NCBI GenBank assembly: GCA_964392305.1
Contig: CAYMPV010000027.1
Span: 22,820-86,819 of the forward strand
Source: JACKIC01 sp964392305
GTDB lineage: Bacteria; Planctomycetota; UBA1135; UBA2386
Direction: 5' to 3'
DNA: 64,000 bases
A model generated the notes under the pieces. The model was not told where the DNA came from. It ran no database searches and saw only the letters and a list, made by a program, of their open reading frames with translations. Both the position numbers and the translations under genes were made by a program. This document shows positions 28,235 to 37,451 of this stretch, in pieces (within the stretch, counting starts at the first letter, position 1; each line of letters begins with the position of its first letter).

Positions 28235-29722
28235 TCAGCGGACCAAGTAGCCATCGAGCCCAGTCGCCGGATCGAGCGGCGTGAACTTCGCCGCGCGCGC
28301 GAACAGCTGCCAGCCGGCGGCGAACGTCGGCACCCGTTCCTCGAGCCAGCGCAACGTCATCGACGGCACGACCAGCCGCCGTCCCTTGGCCGCGGCCTCG
28401 GCGCGCTTGAGCGACAGCCACGCCGCGATCTGTTCGGCGGTCGGCGCGGCCGGCGACAGCGCGGCGAGGTCGGCGAGTTCCTTGCGGGCGACGATCAGCT
28501 CGAGGCTCGCGTCGGCGAAGTGGGCGCCGTCCATCTGCGGATAGTCGGCGACGAAGAGCACCGCCCGGTGCTGCTGCGCGAAGTGCGCCGCGGCACGACC
28601 GAATTCGTGATCGGGCGGCAGCCGACCGGGCTCGCCGCGGAGCATCGCTCCACAGACGATGCCGACGACGACGCACGCTGGCCATGCGCGGCGCGGCAGC
28701 AGTTGCAGCGTCAACAACACGGCCGGCAGCGCGAGCGGCAGCAGGTAGGCGCCGCGTTCGTCGGTGATCGCGTGCACGAGCACCATGGTGATGCCCAGGT
28801 AACCGAGCAACACGATCGTGAACAACAGCGCCCAGAGCCGCAGACGACGCACGCCGAACGCCACCAACACGAGCACCGAGTGCGGCGCGTAGGACGACAA
28901 CCACTCGCGCCAGACGGTCGGGCCGAACGTGTGCGGCAGGTCCAGACCCGCGAACCAGCGCCACAAGTAGGCGACGGGGTTGGCAGCGGCAGCGGGATCC
29001 GTGCCCGTGCCGTCGAAACCCGCCACCGACGCCGGCAGGTGGCCGAGTCCGCGCAGCAATGCGTAGCCCGCGCCCCAGACGAACGCGTGCGCCAGCAACA
29101 TCGCCGCGGCGGCGCGCAGGTTCGTTCGCCAGCCGCGATCGCAGTGGGCCACGAACACCGCCAGGCACAGCGCCGGCACCAGCAGCTGCCCGGTGGCGTG
29201 CAACAACGTCGCCGCCCCGGTCAGGATGCCGGTGCGCACGGCCAACGCGACGGTCCCGGTCTGCCACCACCGCACCGCCGCGACCAGCGCGAACCCCACC
29301 ACACCGGCGAACGGCGCATGCATCTCGATCACCGTCGCGAAGTGCAGCAGCGCCGGAGTCGTGGCCCCGAGCAAGGCTGCCGTGTTCGCGACGCGTTGCT
29401 CACCGCTCCACCACCACGCGGCGCGGTGACAAGCGGCGACTGCCGCGCCGCCGCCGATCGCCGACAGCCAGGTCAACACCGTGGTCGTCGGCAAGTGGAA
29501 CGGCGCGAACAGCCAGCACAGGCCCTTCGCCAACGCCACGTAGCCGGGATGTTGCGGATGCACCGCGCCCGGTTCGTCGGTCCACGACACCAACCAGCGC
29601 CAATCGGTGCCGTGCAGCGCCGCCTGCGGCAGCAGCAGGTAGCAGAGTGTCGCCGCGGCGAAGCAGAGCCACGTGCCGCGAGGACGGCGTAGTGACGCAC
29701 CGGTGGCCTGCAGCTCGCTCAT
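28235..29722 (-). CDS. Polytopic membrane protein, GT-C glycosyltransferase-like
   Basis: The product is 495 aa with about ten hydrophobic helices and a soluble C-terminal part of about 130 residues. Near the N-terminus there is a D-E-P-G-A-V-H-P-Q-H-P-G-Y segment after the first helix, resembling the acidic first loop of GT-C (PMT/ArnT-like) glycosyltransferases, followed by the usual helix pattern. I call it GT-C-like only by topology and that loop. It is divergent from rnc with a gap under 60 bases and precedes the CXXCH protein gene. Confidence 0.6.
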   Translation of the reverse strand: MSELQATGASLRRPRGTWLCFAAATLCYLLLPQAALHGTDWRWLVSWTDEPGAVHPQHPGYVALAKGLCWLFAPFHLPTTTVLTWLSAIGGGAAVAACHRAAWWWSGEQRVANTAALLGATTPALLHFATVIEMHAPFAGVVGFALVAAVRWWQTGTVALAVRTGILTGAATLLHATGQLLVPALCLAVFVAHCDRGWRTNLRAAAAMLLAHAFVWGAGYALLRGLGHLPASVAGFDGTGTDPAAAANPVAYLWRWFAGLDLPHTFGPTVWREWLSSYAPHSVLVLVAFGVRRLRLWALLFTIVLLGYLGITMVLVHAITDERGAYLLPLALPAVLLTLQLLPRRAWPACVVVGIVCGAMLRGEPGRLPPDHEFGRAAAHFAQQHRAVLFVADYPQMDGAHFADASLELIVARKELADLAALSPAAPTAEQIAAWLSLKRAEAAAKGRRLVVPSMTLRWLEERVPTFAAGWQLFARAAKFTPLDPATGLDGYLVR

Positions 29723-29780
29723 CCGCGCCAGAGGGTAGCCAGTGGGGCACCGGATCACTACGTTGCGCGGTCCCTTCCCC

Positions 29781-30494
29781 ATGCCAGAACCAACGCCATT
29801 GCAGCAGCAGGCGCGCCGCCGGACGCTGCGCGAACTCGCCGGCCGCCTCGGCTACAAGTTCGCCGACCTGGACCTGCTCGACCGCGCGCTGACCCACTCG
29901 TCGATGGGCAACGAGGGCAAACCGAGCTACGAGCGACTCGAGTTCCTGGGCGACGCGTTCTTGAACTTCGCCGTCGCCGACGTGCTGTTCCGCGCCGACC
30001 ACGAGGTCGCCGAAGGGCGCCTCACCGAAACCCGCGCCGGCATCGTCAGCCGCGGTCCGCTGGCCGCGGTCGGGCGCCGCCTCGACCTCGCCAACCACCT
30101 GATCTCGGGCAAGGGGCTGCGCGACAGCGAACGGCAGAGTGAACGCATCCTGTGCGATCTCGTCGAGGCCGTGCTCGGCGCGATCCTGATCGACGGCGGC
30201 GTCACGCCGGCGCGCGCGTTCGTGCGCCGCCACGTGCTGCCGCGCGGCAAGCAGGTCGAGCTCGCGCCCGAGAACGAGAAGGACAGCAAGACCGCCTTGC
30301 TGCACCACTGTCAGCACCACAAGCTCGGCCAACCGCGTTACGAACTGCTCGAGACCACGGGTTTGCAGCACGAGCAGGAGTTCCGCGTCGTCGTGCGCCT
30401 GCAGGACAACCGCCGCGCCGAGGGCGTCGGCCGCACCAAACGCGCCGCCGAGAAGCTCGCCGCCGAGAAGCTGCTCGCACGCCTGCTGGGCTGA
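29781..30494 (+). CDS. rnc: Ribonuclease III
   Basis: The product is 237 aa. The signature E-R-L-E-F-L-G-D (residues 51-58) and the second catalytic E in D-L-V-E-A-V-L-G-A are intact, so the double-stranded-RNA endonuclease should be active. A double-stranded RNA-binding domain occupies about 170-237 (T-A-L-L-H-H-C-Q, then R-A-E-G-V-G-R-T-K-R-A-A-E-K-L-A-A). Length and order are standard. The ATG at 29781 begins the family-like N-terminus; an in-frame ATG at 29742 would overlap the promoter space of the divergent gene. Confidence 0.95.
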   Translation: MPEPTPLQQQARRRTLRELAGRLGYKFADLDLLDRALTHSSMGNEGKPSYERLEFLGDAFLNFAVADVLFRADHEVAEGRLTETRAGIVSRGPLAAVGRRLDLANHLISGKGLRDSERQSERILCDLVEAVLGAILIDGGVTPARAFVRRHVLPRGKQVELAPENEKDSKTALLHHCQHHKLGQPRYELLETTGLQHEQEFRVVVRLQDNRRAEGVGRTKRAAEKLAAEKLLARLLG

Positions 30495-30572
30495 ACAGCT
30501 CGTCAGCATGCCGCGGTTGCAACCACCGCCGCCGCGTCCCACCATTCGCCACCCCCACCACGACCACCAACC

Positions 30573-31415
30573 ATGACCCACATCGCACTCCTCGGCACCG
30601 GCCTGCTCGGCAGCGGCATAGTGGAGAACCTGCTCACCAAGGGCCACGCGGTCCGCGTCTGGAACCGTTCCGCCGACAAGGTCGGGCCGCTCGTCGCCAA
30701 GGGCGCCGTCGCCGCCAAGGACCCTGCCGAAGCCGTGCGCGGTGCCAGCCACGTGCACCTCGTGCTCGCCGAGGACGACGCCGTCGACGCCGTGATCGCC
30801 GCGCTGCGCCCCGGTCTCGCCACCGCCACGCCCGTGATCGACCACAGCACCAACCTGCCCAAGCGGGTCGCGGCGCGTTTTCACCGGTTGCGCAGCGACG
30901 GTGTGCGTTACGTCAGCGCGCCGGTGTTCATGTCGCCGCAGAACGCGCGTGAAGCCAGCGGCATGGTCGTGCTGTCGGCGCCGCGCGACGAGGAGAGCGC
31001 GCTGCAGACGCACCTGTCGCCGATGACGGGCAAGGTGCTCTACGTCGGCGACCGCCCCGACCTCGCCGCCGTCTTCAAGCTCGCCGGCAACTCGATGTAC
31101 TTCGCGCTGACCGCCGCGATGGCCGACGTGCTGGCGATCGGCAAGGGCAACGACGTGCCGGCCAGCGTGATGTTGACCCTGTTCGACACCTGGAAGGTCG
31201 GCGGCGCGCTGCCGTTCATCGGCCAGCGCCTCGCCGCCGCCGGCGACGGCCCGGCGAGCTTCGAACTGACCATGGCCCGCAAGGACGCGCGTCTGATGCA
31301 GGAAGCAGCGGGCGCTGTGCCCACCATCGCACTGCCCGCGGTGATCGCGGCGATGGACAAGGCCCTCGCCCGCGGCGCCGGCAGCGCCGACTTCGCGGTG
31401 TTCGCGCAGGGTTGA
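30573..31415 (+). CDS. NAD(P)-dependent beta-hydroxyacid dehydrogenase-like oxidoreductase
   Basis: The product is 280 aa. The N-terminal Rossmann motif G-T-G-L-L-G-S-G (residues 8-15) and N-R-S at the end of beta-2 suggest NADP preference. The family's substrate/catalytic region is K-L-A-G-N-S-M, with the catalytic Lys, followed by the all-alpha C-terminal domain. The family includes 3-hydroxyisobutyrate dehydrogenase, tartronate semialdehyde reductase and succinic semialdehyde reductases; the particular substrate cannot be told. It lies 78 bases downstream of rnc on the same strand and converges on the TlpA-like gene with a 10-base gap. Confidence 0.85.
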   Translation: MTHIALLGTGLLGSGIVENLLTKGHAVRVWNRSADKVGPLVAKGAVAAKDPAEAVRGASHVHLVLAEDDAVDAVIAALRPGLATATPVIDHSTNLPKRVAARFHRLRSDGVRYVSAPVFMSPQNAREASGMVVLSAPRDEESALQTHLSPMTGKVLYVGDRPDLAAVFKLAGNSMYFALTAAMADVLAIGKGNDVPASVMLTLFDTWKVGGALPFIGQRLAAAGDGPASFELTMARKDARLMQEAAGAVPTIALPAVIAAMDKALARGAGSADFAVFAQG

Positions 31416-31425
31416 GGATCGCGGA

Positions 31426-32805
31426 CTACCGGGCGGTGAGCACGCCTTGCAGCGCGATGCCGAACAGACCAGGCTCGCCGGCGCCGCACGACATGTAACG
31501 CACGATGCCCTGGCGATCGATGACGACCAGGGTCGGTACGCCCGTGATGCGGTAGGCCTCGTTGTTGGCGGATGTCGCGCAGATGCCCAACGGGTAGTTG
31601 AGCTGCATGTCGGCGCGGAAGTCGGCGACGTGCGCGGGGTAGTCGGCGGGCGACAGCGGACGAACGGCCCGCCGCTCCGACACGTCGTAGCCGTAGTCCT
31701 CGATCTTGCACAGCCCGAGCACCTGCACGGCCTCGTCGTGTTCGCGTTGGGCGCGCACCATCTCCGGCATCGCCTTGCGACATGGTTCGCACCACGGCTG
31801 CCAGAAGTCGAGCACGACCACCTTGCCGCGCAACGTCGCCAGGGGATCGTCACCCGCGAACTCACCGCCGACCCAGTGGTCGATGCGTAGCGACGGTGCG
31901 GTCTTGCCCAGGAACGGCTCGACCGCCGCGAGATAACGACGCCAGTTGCGATCGATCGCCGATCCGGTCGCGGCCGGCGGCGAAGCGAGAAAGGCACGCA
32001 CCGTGGCGGCAGCCGCGTCGAACTCACCGTCGTGCACGCGCAGCGCCAACTCGGCCAGGACCGCCCATGACTGATGATCGGGGAAACGCGCCGCATCGGC
32101 GCGGATCGCGGCCACCTTCGCCTTGGCGCCAGCGAGATCGCCGCGATGGACGTCGCCGACCACCGCGAACGTCACCGCAGCGGCCTGGCACGACGCCGCG
32201 TCGTCGGCGGCGAGTTGCTCGAGCAACACGCCGAGCGCCTCCCAGTCGCCGAGCGCGATCAGCGTTCGCGGGTAGTAGCTGCTGCGGATCTGCAGATTGC
32301 GCCGTGCGGCGGCGCCCATGCGATCCTCGGCATCGATGGTCCTGCGCATCCACTTCGCCGCCAGTGCATCGTCCTTGCTGTTCATCGCCGCGATGCACAA
32401 GGCGCTCATGGTCTGCAGGTCGGGATCGCCCGACGCCGCCTTGCCGAGACTTCGTTCGTAGGCGGCCACCGCGCGCCGATAGTCGCGCGCGCGTTCGTGA
32501 AGACGCGCGAGCAGCACGTACGACTCGGCGCCCAAGTCGTCGCGCTCGCCATGGCTGACGAACACGGCGTCGCGTTCGGCGTCGGCGGCGGCTTGCAGAG
32601 TCGCGACATCGGCAGGAAGTTCGCCACCCTTCTTCACAAGGCCCTCGGCGCGAGCCTGCTGCAGCGCCTTCACGTAGGCGTTCCACTTCACTTCGTAACG
32701 CGCATACGCCGCAGCAAGCGCAGCATCGGCAGACTGCTGCGGCTGTTGCGCAAACACGGCCAAGGACGTGCAAAGGCAGATCACGACACCGGGGAACGAG
32801 CGCAT
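31426..32805 (-). CDS. Exported TlpA-like thioredoxin-fold protein with helical N-terminal region
   Basis: The product is 459 aa with a signal peptide ending A-V-F-A-Q (residue 20). Residues about 25-290 are helical and include TPR-like pairs (Y-V-L-L-A-R-L-H-E-R-A-R-D-Y-R-R-A-V-A-A-Y-E). The last 160 residues are a TlpA/AhpC-type domain with W-C-E-P-C-R redox motif, F-W-Q-P before it and a cis-Pro in G-V-P-T-L-V. It should act as a periplasmic thiol-disulfide oxidoreductase. TPR plus TlpA fusions are common in Planctomycetota. The partner is unknown. Confidence 0.85.
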   Translation of the reverse strand: MRSFPGVVICLCTSLAVFAQQPQQSADAALAAAYARYEVKWNAYVKALQQARAEGLVKKGGELPADVATLQAAADAERDAVFVSHGERDDLGAESYVLLARLHERARDYRRAVAAYERSLGKAASGDPDLQTMSALCIAAMNSKDDALAAKWMRRTIDAEDRMGAAARRNLQIRSSYYPRTLIALGDWEALGVLLEQLAADDAASCQAAAVTFAVVGDVHRGDLAGAKAKVAAIRADAARFPDHQSWAVLAELALRVHDGEFDAAAATVRAFLASPPAATGSAIDRNWRRYLAAVEPFLGKTAPSLRIDHWVGGEFAGDDPLATLRGKVVVLDFWQPWCEPCRKAMPEMVRAQREHDEAVQVLGLCKIEDYGYDVSERRAVRPLSPADYPAHVADFRADMQLNYPLGICATSANNEAYRITGVPTLVVIDRQGIVRYMSCGAGEPGLFGIALQGVLTAR

Positions 32806-32835
32806 TGCTTCACGTTAGCCCTCCAGGAACCTGCA

Positions 32836-32946
32836 ATGCGATTCCATCTCGCCATCTTGACCACCCTGCTGCCCGTCGTTTCCGCGTTGTCGCGATTGAA
32901 GCGTTGGCACACCTGGTGGGTCGGACTCACAACTTGCAGAGGACGT
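32836..32946 (+). pseudogene. Orphan signal-peptide stub
   Basis: ATG at 32836, preceded by A-G-G-A about 7 bases upstream, opens M-R-F-H-L-A-I-L-T-T-L-L-P-V-V-S-A-L-S. This is a good signal peptide, but it is followed at once by basic, non-protein-like residues and runs into the end of the convergent gene. It looks like the 5' end of a lost secreted-protein gene. Confidence 0.35.
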
Positions 32947-34564
32947 CGCCGCCGCCCACCACCAACTGCTGCTCCCGCGCCGGACCGACCAACGGCAACA
33001 CGCTGACTGTGTAGGTCCCCGGCAACACCTTCTGCTGCCAACGCGTGCGCCAGGTCACCCAGCGGTCGAGCACCGCGACGCCGTCGGCGGCGCGCAACAC
33101 CACGCGGGTCGGGCCGTCGAAACCCGATGGGTCGAAGTCGATCGCCCCTTCGGGTTGCAGCTTCACCACCAACGGCTGGTCACCGAGCGTGCGCGTGTCG
33201 AATTCGACCCGCGCGCCGCCCGCACCGCTGAGCACGAGCCGGTAGCGGCCGTCGGCAACCTGCACCGTCGTGACACCCGCTTGCAGGCCCAAACGCATCG
33301 CATCGGGCTGCAGGCTGGCGTGCGGCATCGCGCCGAGCGGCAACAGCGAACCGCGCAGCGCATCCCCCTCGGGCGCGTCCTGCACCTCGATGCGCACGCT
33401 TCGCTGCGGCAGCAGCACCAACGTGCCCAGATCGGTGACCGCGCCGGGCAGCAGAACGATCGAACAGGACGGCGCCGCGTAGCCTTCGCAAGCCACCGAC
33501 AGGCGGAACTCGCCCGGCAACAACTCGGTCAGTTCCAGCCGGCCCTCGGCATCCACCGCCGTTGGCTGCCGCCAGCTCTGCGAATCGTTGATGCCGACCT
33601 TCGCCGCGGCGAGCGGTTTGCCGTCGCGATCGACGATGTGGACGCGCAACGTCGCCATGCGGCCGACCACGATGGCCGGGTCGATGGTGAACGTCAGTTC
33701 CTCTTGCCCCACGGGCAGGGGCGCCGTCGCCAGCACCACCTCCTTGAACACCGCCGCGACGTGTGCCGCGCGGCGTTCGGGCATCTCCAGCACGCCGGCG
33801 TAACGCGCCGGCAGTTCGCCACCGCCGCGCCGCGCCTCGAAGCCGCGGCTGCTGCGCCACTGCGCGACCGTCAGCGGCGTGCTGCGCAGATCCGACGTCG
33901 GCAGTTCGCGCGGGAACTCGTGCCACAGCGCGATCACCTGCACCGCCTCGTCCAGGCCCATCCTGGCGAAGGACGGCTTGTCATTGCGCAGGGTCGCGAG
34001 GGTCTCGTGCCAAGGTTTGCCGTCGGGCGCCAGCAGCAACACCTTGACCAGCCAGCTCGGCTCGAGCACGACGTCGATGCGCAGCTCCGGCGCGCCGGCG
34101 GGAATCGTGAACGTCTGCGAGTAGTCGCGTGTGCCTTGGGCGCGTGCGCGCAATTCGTAGTCGCCGGCGGCGAGGTCCGGCCACGCGAACGTGCTCACCT
34201 CGCGTCGCATGTTCGTCGAGAACAGGGGCTTGGTCGAAGCGTTGCGCAGCAGACTCACGTTCGTGTAGTCGGGCAGCGCTGCGTCCCCTTCGACGCGCAC
34301 GCTGCCGTGCACGAGCGTGCCGAGCGGCGCCTGCGTCGGCACGACCTCAGGATCCTTGGCAGTGCGTTGTGCAGCTTCGACATCGACGGGCTCGGGTAGG
34401 ACCACAGGCGCCGCCGGAACGACGGCCGCCGCCGCATCGCTCGCCGCTTCGACGCGCGGCTCCGCCGCGACGTTCTTGCCGCGCAACAAGCTCCAACCGA
34501 GCAGCACGATGGCGATCGCCAACGCCGACGCGAGCACGATCCAGACCGGGCGATGACCGTTCAT
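32927..34564 (-). CDS. Membrane-anchored protein with carboxypeptidase-regulatory-like domains
   Basis: The product is 545 aa. An N-terminal transmembrane anchor (I-V-L-A-S-A-L-A-I-A-I-V-L-L-G-W) is followed by an Ala/Val/Pro-rich linker. The rest is beta-rich with repeated I-V-D-R-D-G-K-P-L-A-A-A-K-type turns typical of carboxypeptidase-regulatory-like (transthyretin-like) domains, and L-P-G-E-F/Y-R/T-L strands. The ATG overlaps the stop of the upstream gene (ATGA). The role is probably at the cell surface; no catalytic motif is visible. The frame runs open far upstream on this strand because the neighbour lies in another frame. Confidence 0.75.
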   Translation of the reverse strand: MNGHRPVWIVLASALAIAIVLLGWSLLRGKNVAAEPRVEAASDAAAAVVPAAPVVLPEPVDVEAAQRTAKDPEVVPTQAPLGTLVHGSVRVEGDAALPDYTNVSLLRNASTKPLFSTNMRREVSTFAWPDLAAGDYELRARAQGTRDYSQTFTIPAGAPELRIDVVLEPSWLVKVLLLAPDGKPWHETLATLRNDKPSFARMGLDEAVQVIALWHEFPRELPTSDLRSTPLTVAQWRSSRGFEARRGGGELPARYAGVLEMPERRAAHVAAVFKEVVLATAPLPVGQEELTFTIDPAIVVGRMATLRVHIVDRDGKPLAAAKVGINDSQSWRQPTAVDAEGRLELTELLPGEFRLSVACEGYAAPSCSIVLLPGAVTDLGTLVLLPQRSVRIEVQDAPEGDALRGSLLPLGAMPHASLQPDAMRLGLQAGVTTVQVADGRYRLVLSGAGGARVEFDTRTLGDQPLVVKLQPEGAIDFDPSGFDGPTRVVLRAADGVAVLDRWVTWRTRWQQKVLPGTYTVSVLPLVGPAREQQLVVGGGDVLCKL

Positions 34565-36162
34565 TGCAGCTCCTTCTCGATGTCGGCGCCCGCGACCCGC
34601 AGCGGCTCGTGCGACAGGCGCGCGCCGTAGCCGTCGTAGATCGACAGCTGATACTCGCCGTCCGGCAGCGCACACGAAGCTTCGGGCCAGCGCAGCTCGA
34701 GGCGCACCACCGCCAACGGCACGCCGTTCGTGTCGGCCACCATCGCGACGCGCACGTGTTGCCCGTCGGCACGCAGCCGCAGCGCGTGGGTCTTGCGCAC
34801 CGTGACGACGAAGCGCTCGGCGCCGGCCGCCGCGCCGTCGACGGTCGCAAAGCCGACCAGCCCTTCCTGCGTTCGCGCGCGCACCGAGTAGCGCCGCTGG
34901 CCGCCGCCGATCTCGAAGTTGCCATCGCCGTCGCTGCTGGCGCCCCGCCGATCGACCATCGGATGCGGCGGGCGCCACTGGTCGATGGCGGTCCACTGCA
35001 CCGAAGCACCGACGGCCTTGCCTTCGGCATCGACGACGCGCCCGAGCATCTTGCTGGGTGCGGTCAGCACGACATCGCCGAGATCGAGGTCGGCGCCGGA
35101 CGCGATCGAGAGGTGCGTCCAGTAGTGCTCTGAGTCCTTGGCGTAGATCGAGAACGACGCCAGCCCTGGCAGCACCTTCTCGACCACGACGACGCCGTTC
35201 TCGTCGGCCTTGCCGCGTTTCCCACCTCCCTGGGCCGTCGACAGCTCGACGCTCGCCGCCGCGGGCCGGCCATCGGCGCCGACGACGCGCATCCGAACCT
35301 TGGCGAATCGCTTCTCGACCTCGGCGATGTCGACCACGAAGCGCAGTTCCCGATGACCGGGCTCGATGCGCTGTTGCGCGAGCACCATGTGGCGCAGCAG
35401 CACCGCGGCATACACCGGCGGCGGCTGATCGAGTTCGAGCACGCCGTCGTCCCCATCCGCAGCGGCGCGCTGGTTGAGGTCTCCCGTCTGCCGATGGCGG
35501 CCGACGCCGCGCAGGAACACCGAGGAGTTCTCGACCGGCTCGAGATCCCCCGGCAGCGGCGCCGCGGTCGCGACGACGCTCATGCCCTGCCAGAACCCGA
35601 GCTTGGACAACTCGGCCTGCAGGCGCTTGTCGTCGGCAGTGCGCACGAACACCGGCAAGACCACCGCCGCCTGCAGTTCGATGTCGAGGCGCTGGATCTT
35701 CGCGCCGGTCAAGGTGTGATCGAACTCGAGCCGGCGGCAGCCAGGCACCTCGCAGGTGATGCGCCACGTGCCCGGCAGCAGGCCGCAGGCCGCATAGGAG
35801 CCCGCTGCCGAGATCTCCGCCAGACGCCAATCGTCCGCACGGCGCAGACGGAACGTGATCTGGTTCACTTCGGGCAGCGGCCGGTCGCTGATCAAGCGAC
35901 CCTGCAGCACCACCTCCAAACCCGCCGCCGCGGGCACAGCAGGCAGGATCGCGGCCTCACGCTCGATCGCCGCGGTCGCCGGCTCACCAGCACGCACGCC
36001 AACGGCGCCCGCAACCGGTTCGGCAGACGCAGGCACCGACAGGCCGTTGCCACCACCGCCGGGGGCCGGCAGCACGACGTCACCTTGACGCGACCACCAG
36101 ACCCCGAGCAACAGCACCAGAACGACCGCTTCGACTCCGACGAGCGCGGGCAGGCTACGCAT
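34561..36162 (-). CDS. Membrane-anchored surface protein, partner of the next gene
   Basis: The product is 533 aa. It begins M-R-S-L-P-A-L-V-G with a hydrophobic helix (V-E-A-V-V-L-V-L-L-L-G-V-W-W), then a Gly/Ala-rich linker and beta-rich domains with V-V-G-A-D-G-R-P-A-A-A-type and V-D-A-E-G-K-A-V-G-A-type turns, again like carboxypeptidase-regulatory-like domains. G-G-A-G-G lies five bases before the ATG, a strong SD. The TGA overlaps the downstream gene's ATG, so both are made together and probably anchor side by side in the inner membrane. The frame stays open to 36366, but the SD settles the start. Confidence 0.75.
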   Translation of the reverse strand: MRSLPALVGVEAVVLVLLLGVWWSRQGDVVLPAPGGGGNGLSVPASAEPVAGAVGVRAGEPATAAIEREAAILPAVPAAAGLEVVLQGRLISDRPLPEVNQITFRLRRADDWRLAEISAAGSYAACGLLPGTWRITCEVPGCRRLEFDHTLTGAKIQRLDIELQAAVVLPVFVRTADDKRLQAELSKLGFWQGMSVVATAAPLPGDLEPVENSSVFLRGVGRHRQTGDLNQRAAADGDDGVLELDQPPPVYAAVLLRHMVLAQQRIEPGHRELRFVVDIAEVEKRFAKVRMRVVGADGRPAAASVELSTAQGGGKRGKADENGVVVVEKVLPGLASFSIYAKDSEHYWTHLSIASGADLDLGDVVLTAPSKMLGRVVDAEGKAVGASVQWTAIDQWRPPHPMVDRRGASSDGDGNFEIGGGQRRYSVRARTQEGLVGFATVDGAAAGAERFVVTVRKTHALRLRADGQHVRVAMVADTNGVPLAVVRLELRWPEASCALPDGEYQLSIYDGYGARLSHEPLRVAGADIEKELQ

Positions 36163-36252
36163 GACGACCTCCAGGGCGCGAGAGTCTAGCGAGGACCGCC
36201 ACGCTGCCCACCCACCTGCCCATACTCCGACCCAGGTGCCCGGAGCCTCACC

Positions 36253-36408
36253 ATGCACACCACCCGGGTTCTCCCCTGCTGCTCGCCCCGTTGGCCTTCT
36301 GCACCTCGATGCTGACCGCGCAGAACCCGACCGTCGACACCTCAACGGCACCGGCCCATGGACCATCGACCCCGCGTGCTACCCGAGCGACTCGGTGGCA
36401 CCATGACT
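36253..36408 (+). pseudogene. Frameshifted signal-peptide remnant
   Basis: ATG at 36253 gives M-H-T-T-R-V-L-P. After a one-base shift the frame reads P-L-L-L-A-P-L-A-F-C-T-S-M-L-T-A-Q, a convincing signal peptide, then a short Thr/Pro-rich tail without domain character. I infer a decayed secreted-protein gene. Nothing else is seen in the 36163-36508 gap. Confidence 0.35.
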
Positions 36409-36508
36409 CGACGGGGTCCGCGTATTCTCGGAACCCGTCCACGAGGAGCCCGTTGGCGCGCCCCCGCCCGAACGACCTGACGCCTCACCACGATTCCAGG
36501 AGAACCCG

Positions 36509-37300
36509 ATGCATCCCGTCGCACTCGCGCCTTGCCTGCTGGCCCTGCTGACCCTTCCCGACATCGTCCTTCCAGGCACCCGCAACGTGCTGGTCGAGAC
36601 CAGGCTCGAGGCCGCGCCGCTGCTCGATCGCTGCTGCGTGCAGTACGTCGTCAAGAAGGGCGACACGCTGGAGAAGATCGCGCGACAGCACACTGGCAAC
36701 CTCGGGGCTGTGCGCGGCATCCAGGAGCTGAACCCGGGGCTGGAGCCCAGCCGCTTGCGCATCGACCAACGCCTGTGGCTGCCGCCCCGGAAGGACCTCG
36801 CCGAGGGCGAAGAGCCGTTGTTCGTCTACGCGGAGCGCGGCTGGCCCGTACGCGGCACCGGCAAGCCGTTTGCACCCGAAGAATCGATCCGCCCCTCGCG
36901 CAACGCCCAGCTCGCGTTCCTGCTCGTGCCCAAGAGCCAACTCGCCACCTACGAGGCGACACGCGTGAAGGGCGCAGCCAGCGTCGAGAAGCTCGCCGTC
37001 GACCACAAGATCCAGCTGCTGACTTCCTGGGGCTGTGGCAGCAGCGTGGCTGAACGGGATCCGACGCATCGGCTCAGCGAGACGTTCGTGATCGAGCGCG
37101 GCGCCGAGGGTGAGTTCGCACTGCGCTTGCAGGTCGTCGCCTTCGACAAGGATGGCAAGGTGATCGAACCCAAGCAGGACAGCAAGGGAACCGAACCCGC
37201 CAAAGAAGGGCTGTGGCTGCTGCTGCTCGCTGCAGCCGGCGGCGGCTGGCTGCTGTTGGCGCGTCGCCGCAGCGACGATCCCTCACCGGCGACCGCGTGA
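36509..37300 (+). CDS. LysM-domain protein with C-terminal transmembrane anchor
   Basis: The product is 263 aa. After a weak signal peptide, residues about 45-92 form a LysM module (Y-V-V-K-K-G-D-T-L-E-K-I-A-R, then N-P-G-L-E-P-S-R-L-R-I-D-Q-R-L-W-L-P), which binds N-acetylglucosamine-containing glycans. The C-terminus has a hydrophobic stretch (L-L-L-L-A-A-A-G-G-G-W-L-L-L) followed by R-R-R, i.e. a tail anchor. The SD G-G-A-G is 6-8 bases before the ATG. Its TGA overlaps a GTG (GTGA) that opens a small frameshifted reading frame. Confidence 0.82.
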   Translation: MHPVALAPCLLALLTLPDIVLPGTRNVLVETRLEAAPLLDRCCVQYVVKKGDTLEKIARQHTGNLGAVRGIQELNPGLEPSRLRIDQRLWLPPRKDLAEGEEPLFVYAERGWPVRGTGKPFAPEESIRPSRNAQLAFLLVPKSQLATYEATRVKGAASVEKLAVDHKIQLLTSWGCGSSVAERDPTHRLSETFVIERGAEGEFALRLQVVAFDKDGKVIEPKQDSKGTEPAKEGLWLLLLAAAGGGWLLLARRRSDDPSPATA

Positions 37301-37451
37301 TCGGGCCGGCGAGAGGCGCGGCGCTGGTGATCGGCTGTGCGGCCGCCGCAGCGATCGCGCCGCGGTGCACGCCTGGATCGAGATCCCGGTGCTCGTCGCC
37401 GCCTGCGGTCTGTCCGCTCGCGGCCACCTCGACGGCCTGGTGACTGCATGA
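37297..37451 (+). pseudogene. Possible small membrane ORF broken by one base
   Basis: From GTG 37297 (overlapping the previous stop) the frame reads V-I-G-P-A-R-G-A-A-L-V-I-G-C-A-A-A-A-A-I-A. Adding one base near 37360 would continue into A-V-H-A-W-I-E-I-P-V-L-V-A-A-C-G-L in the next frame, ending in a TGA that overlaps the ATG of the following gene. Hydrophobic character in both halves and overlaps at both ends suggest a real small gene with a frameshift or sequencing error. Confidence 0.35.
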
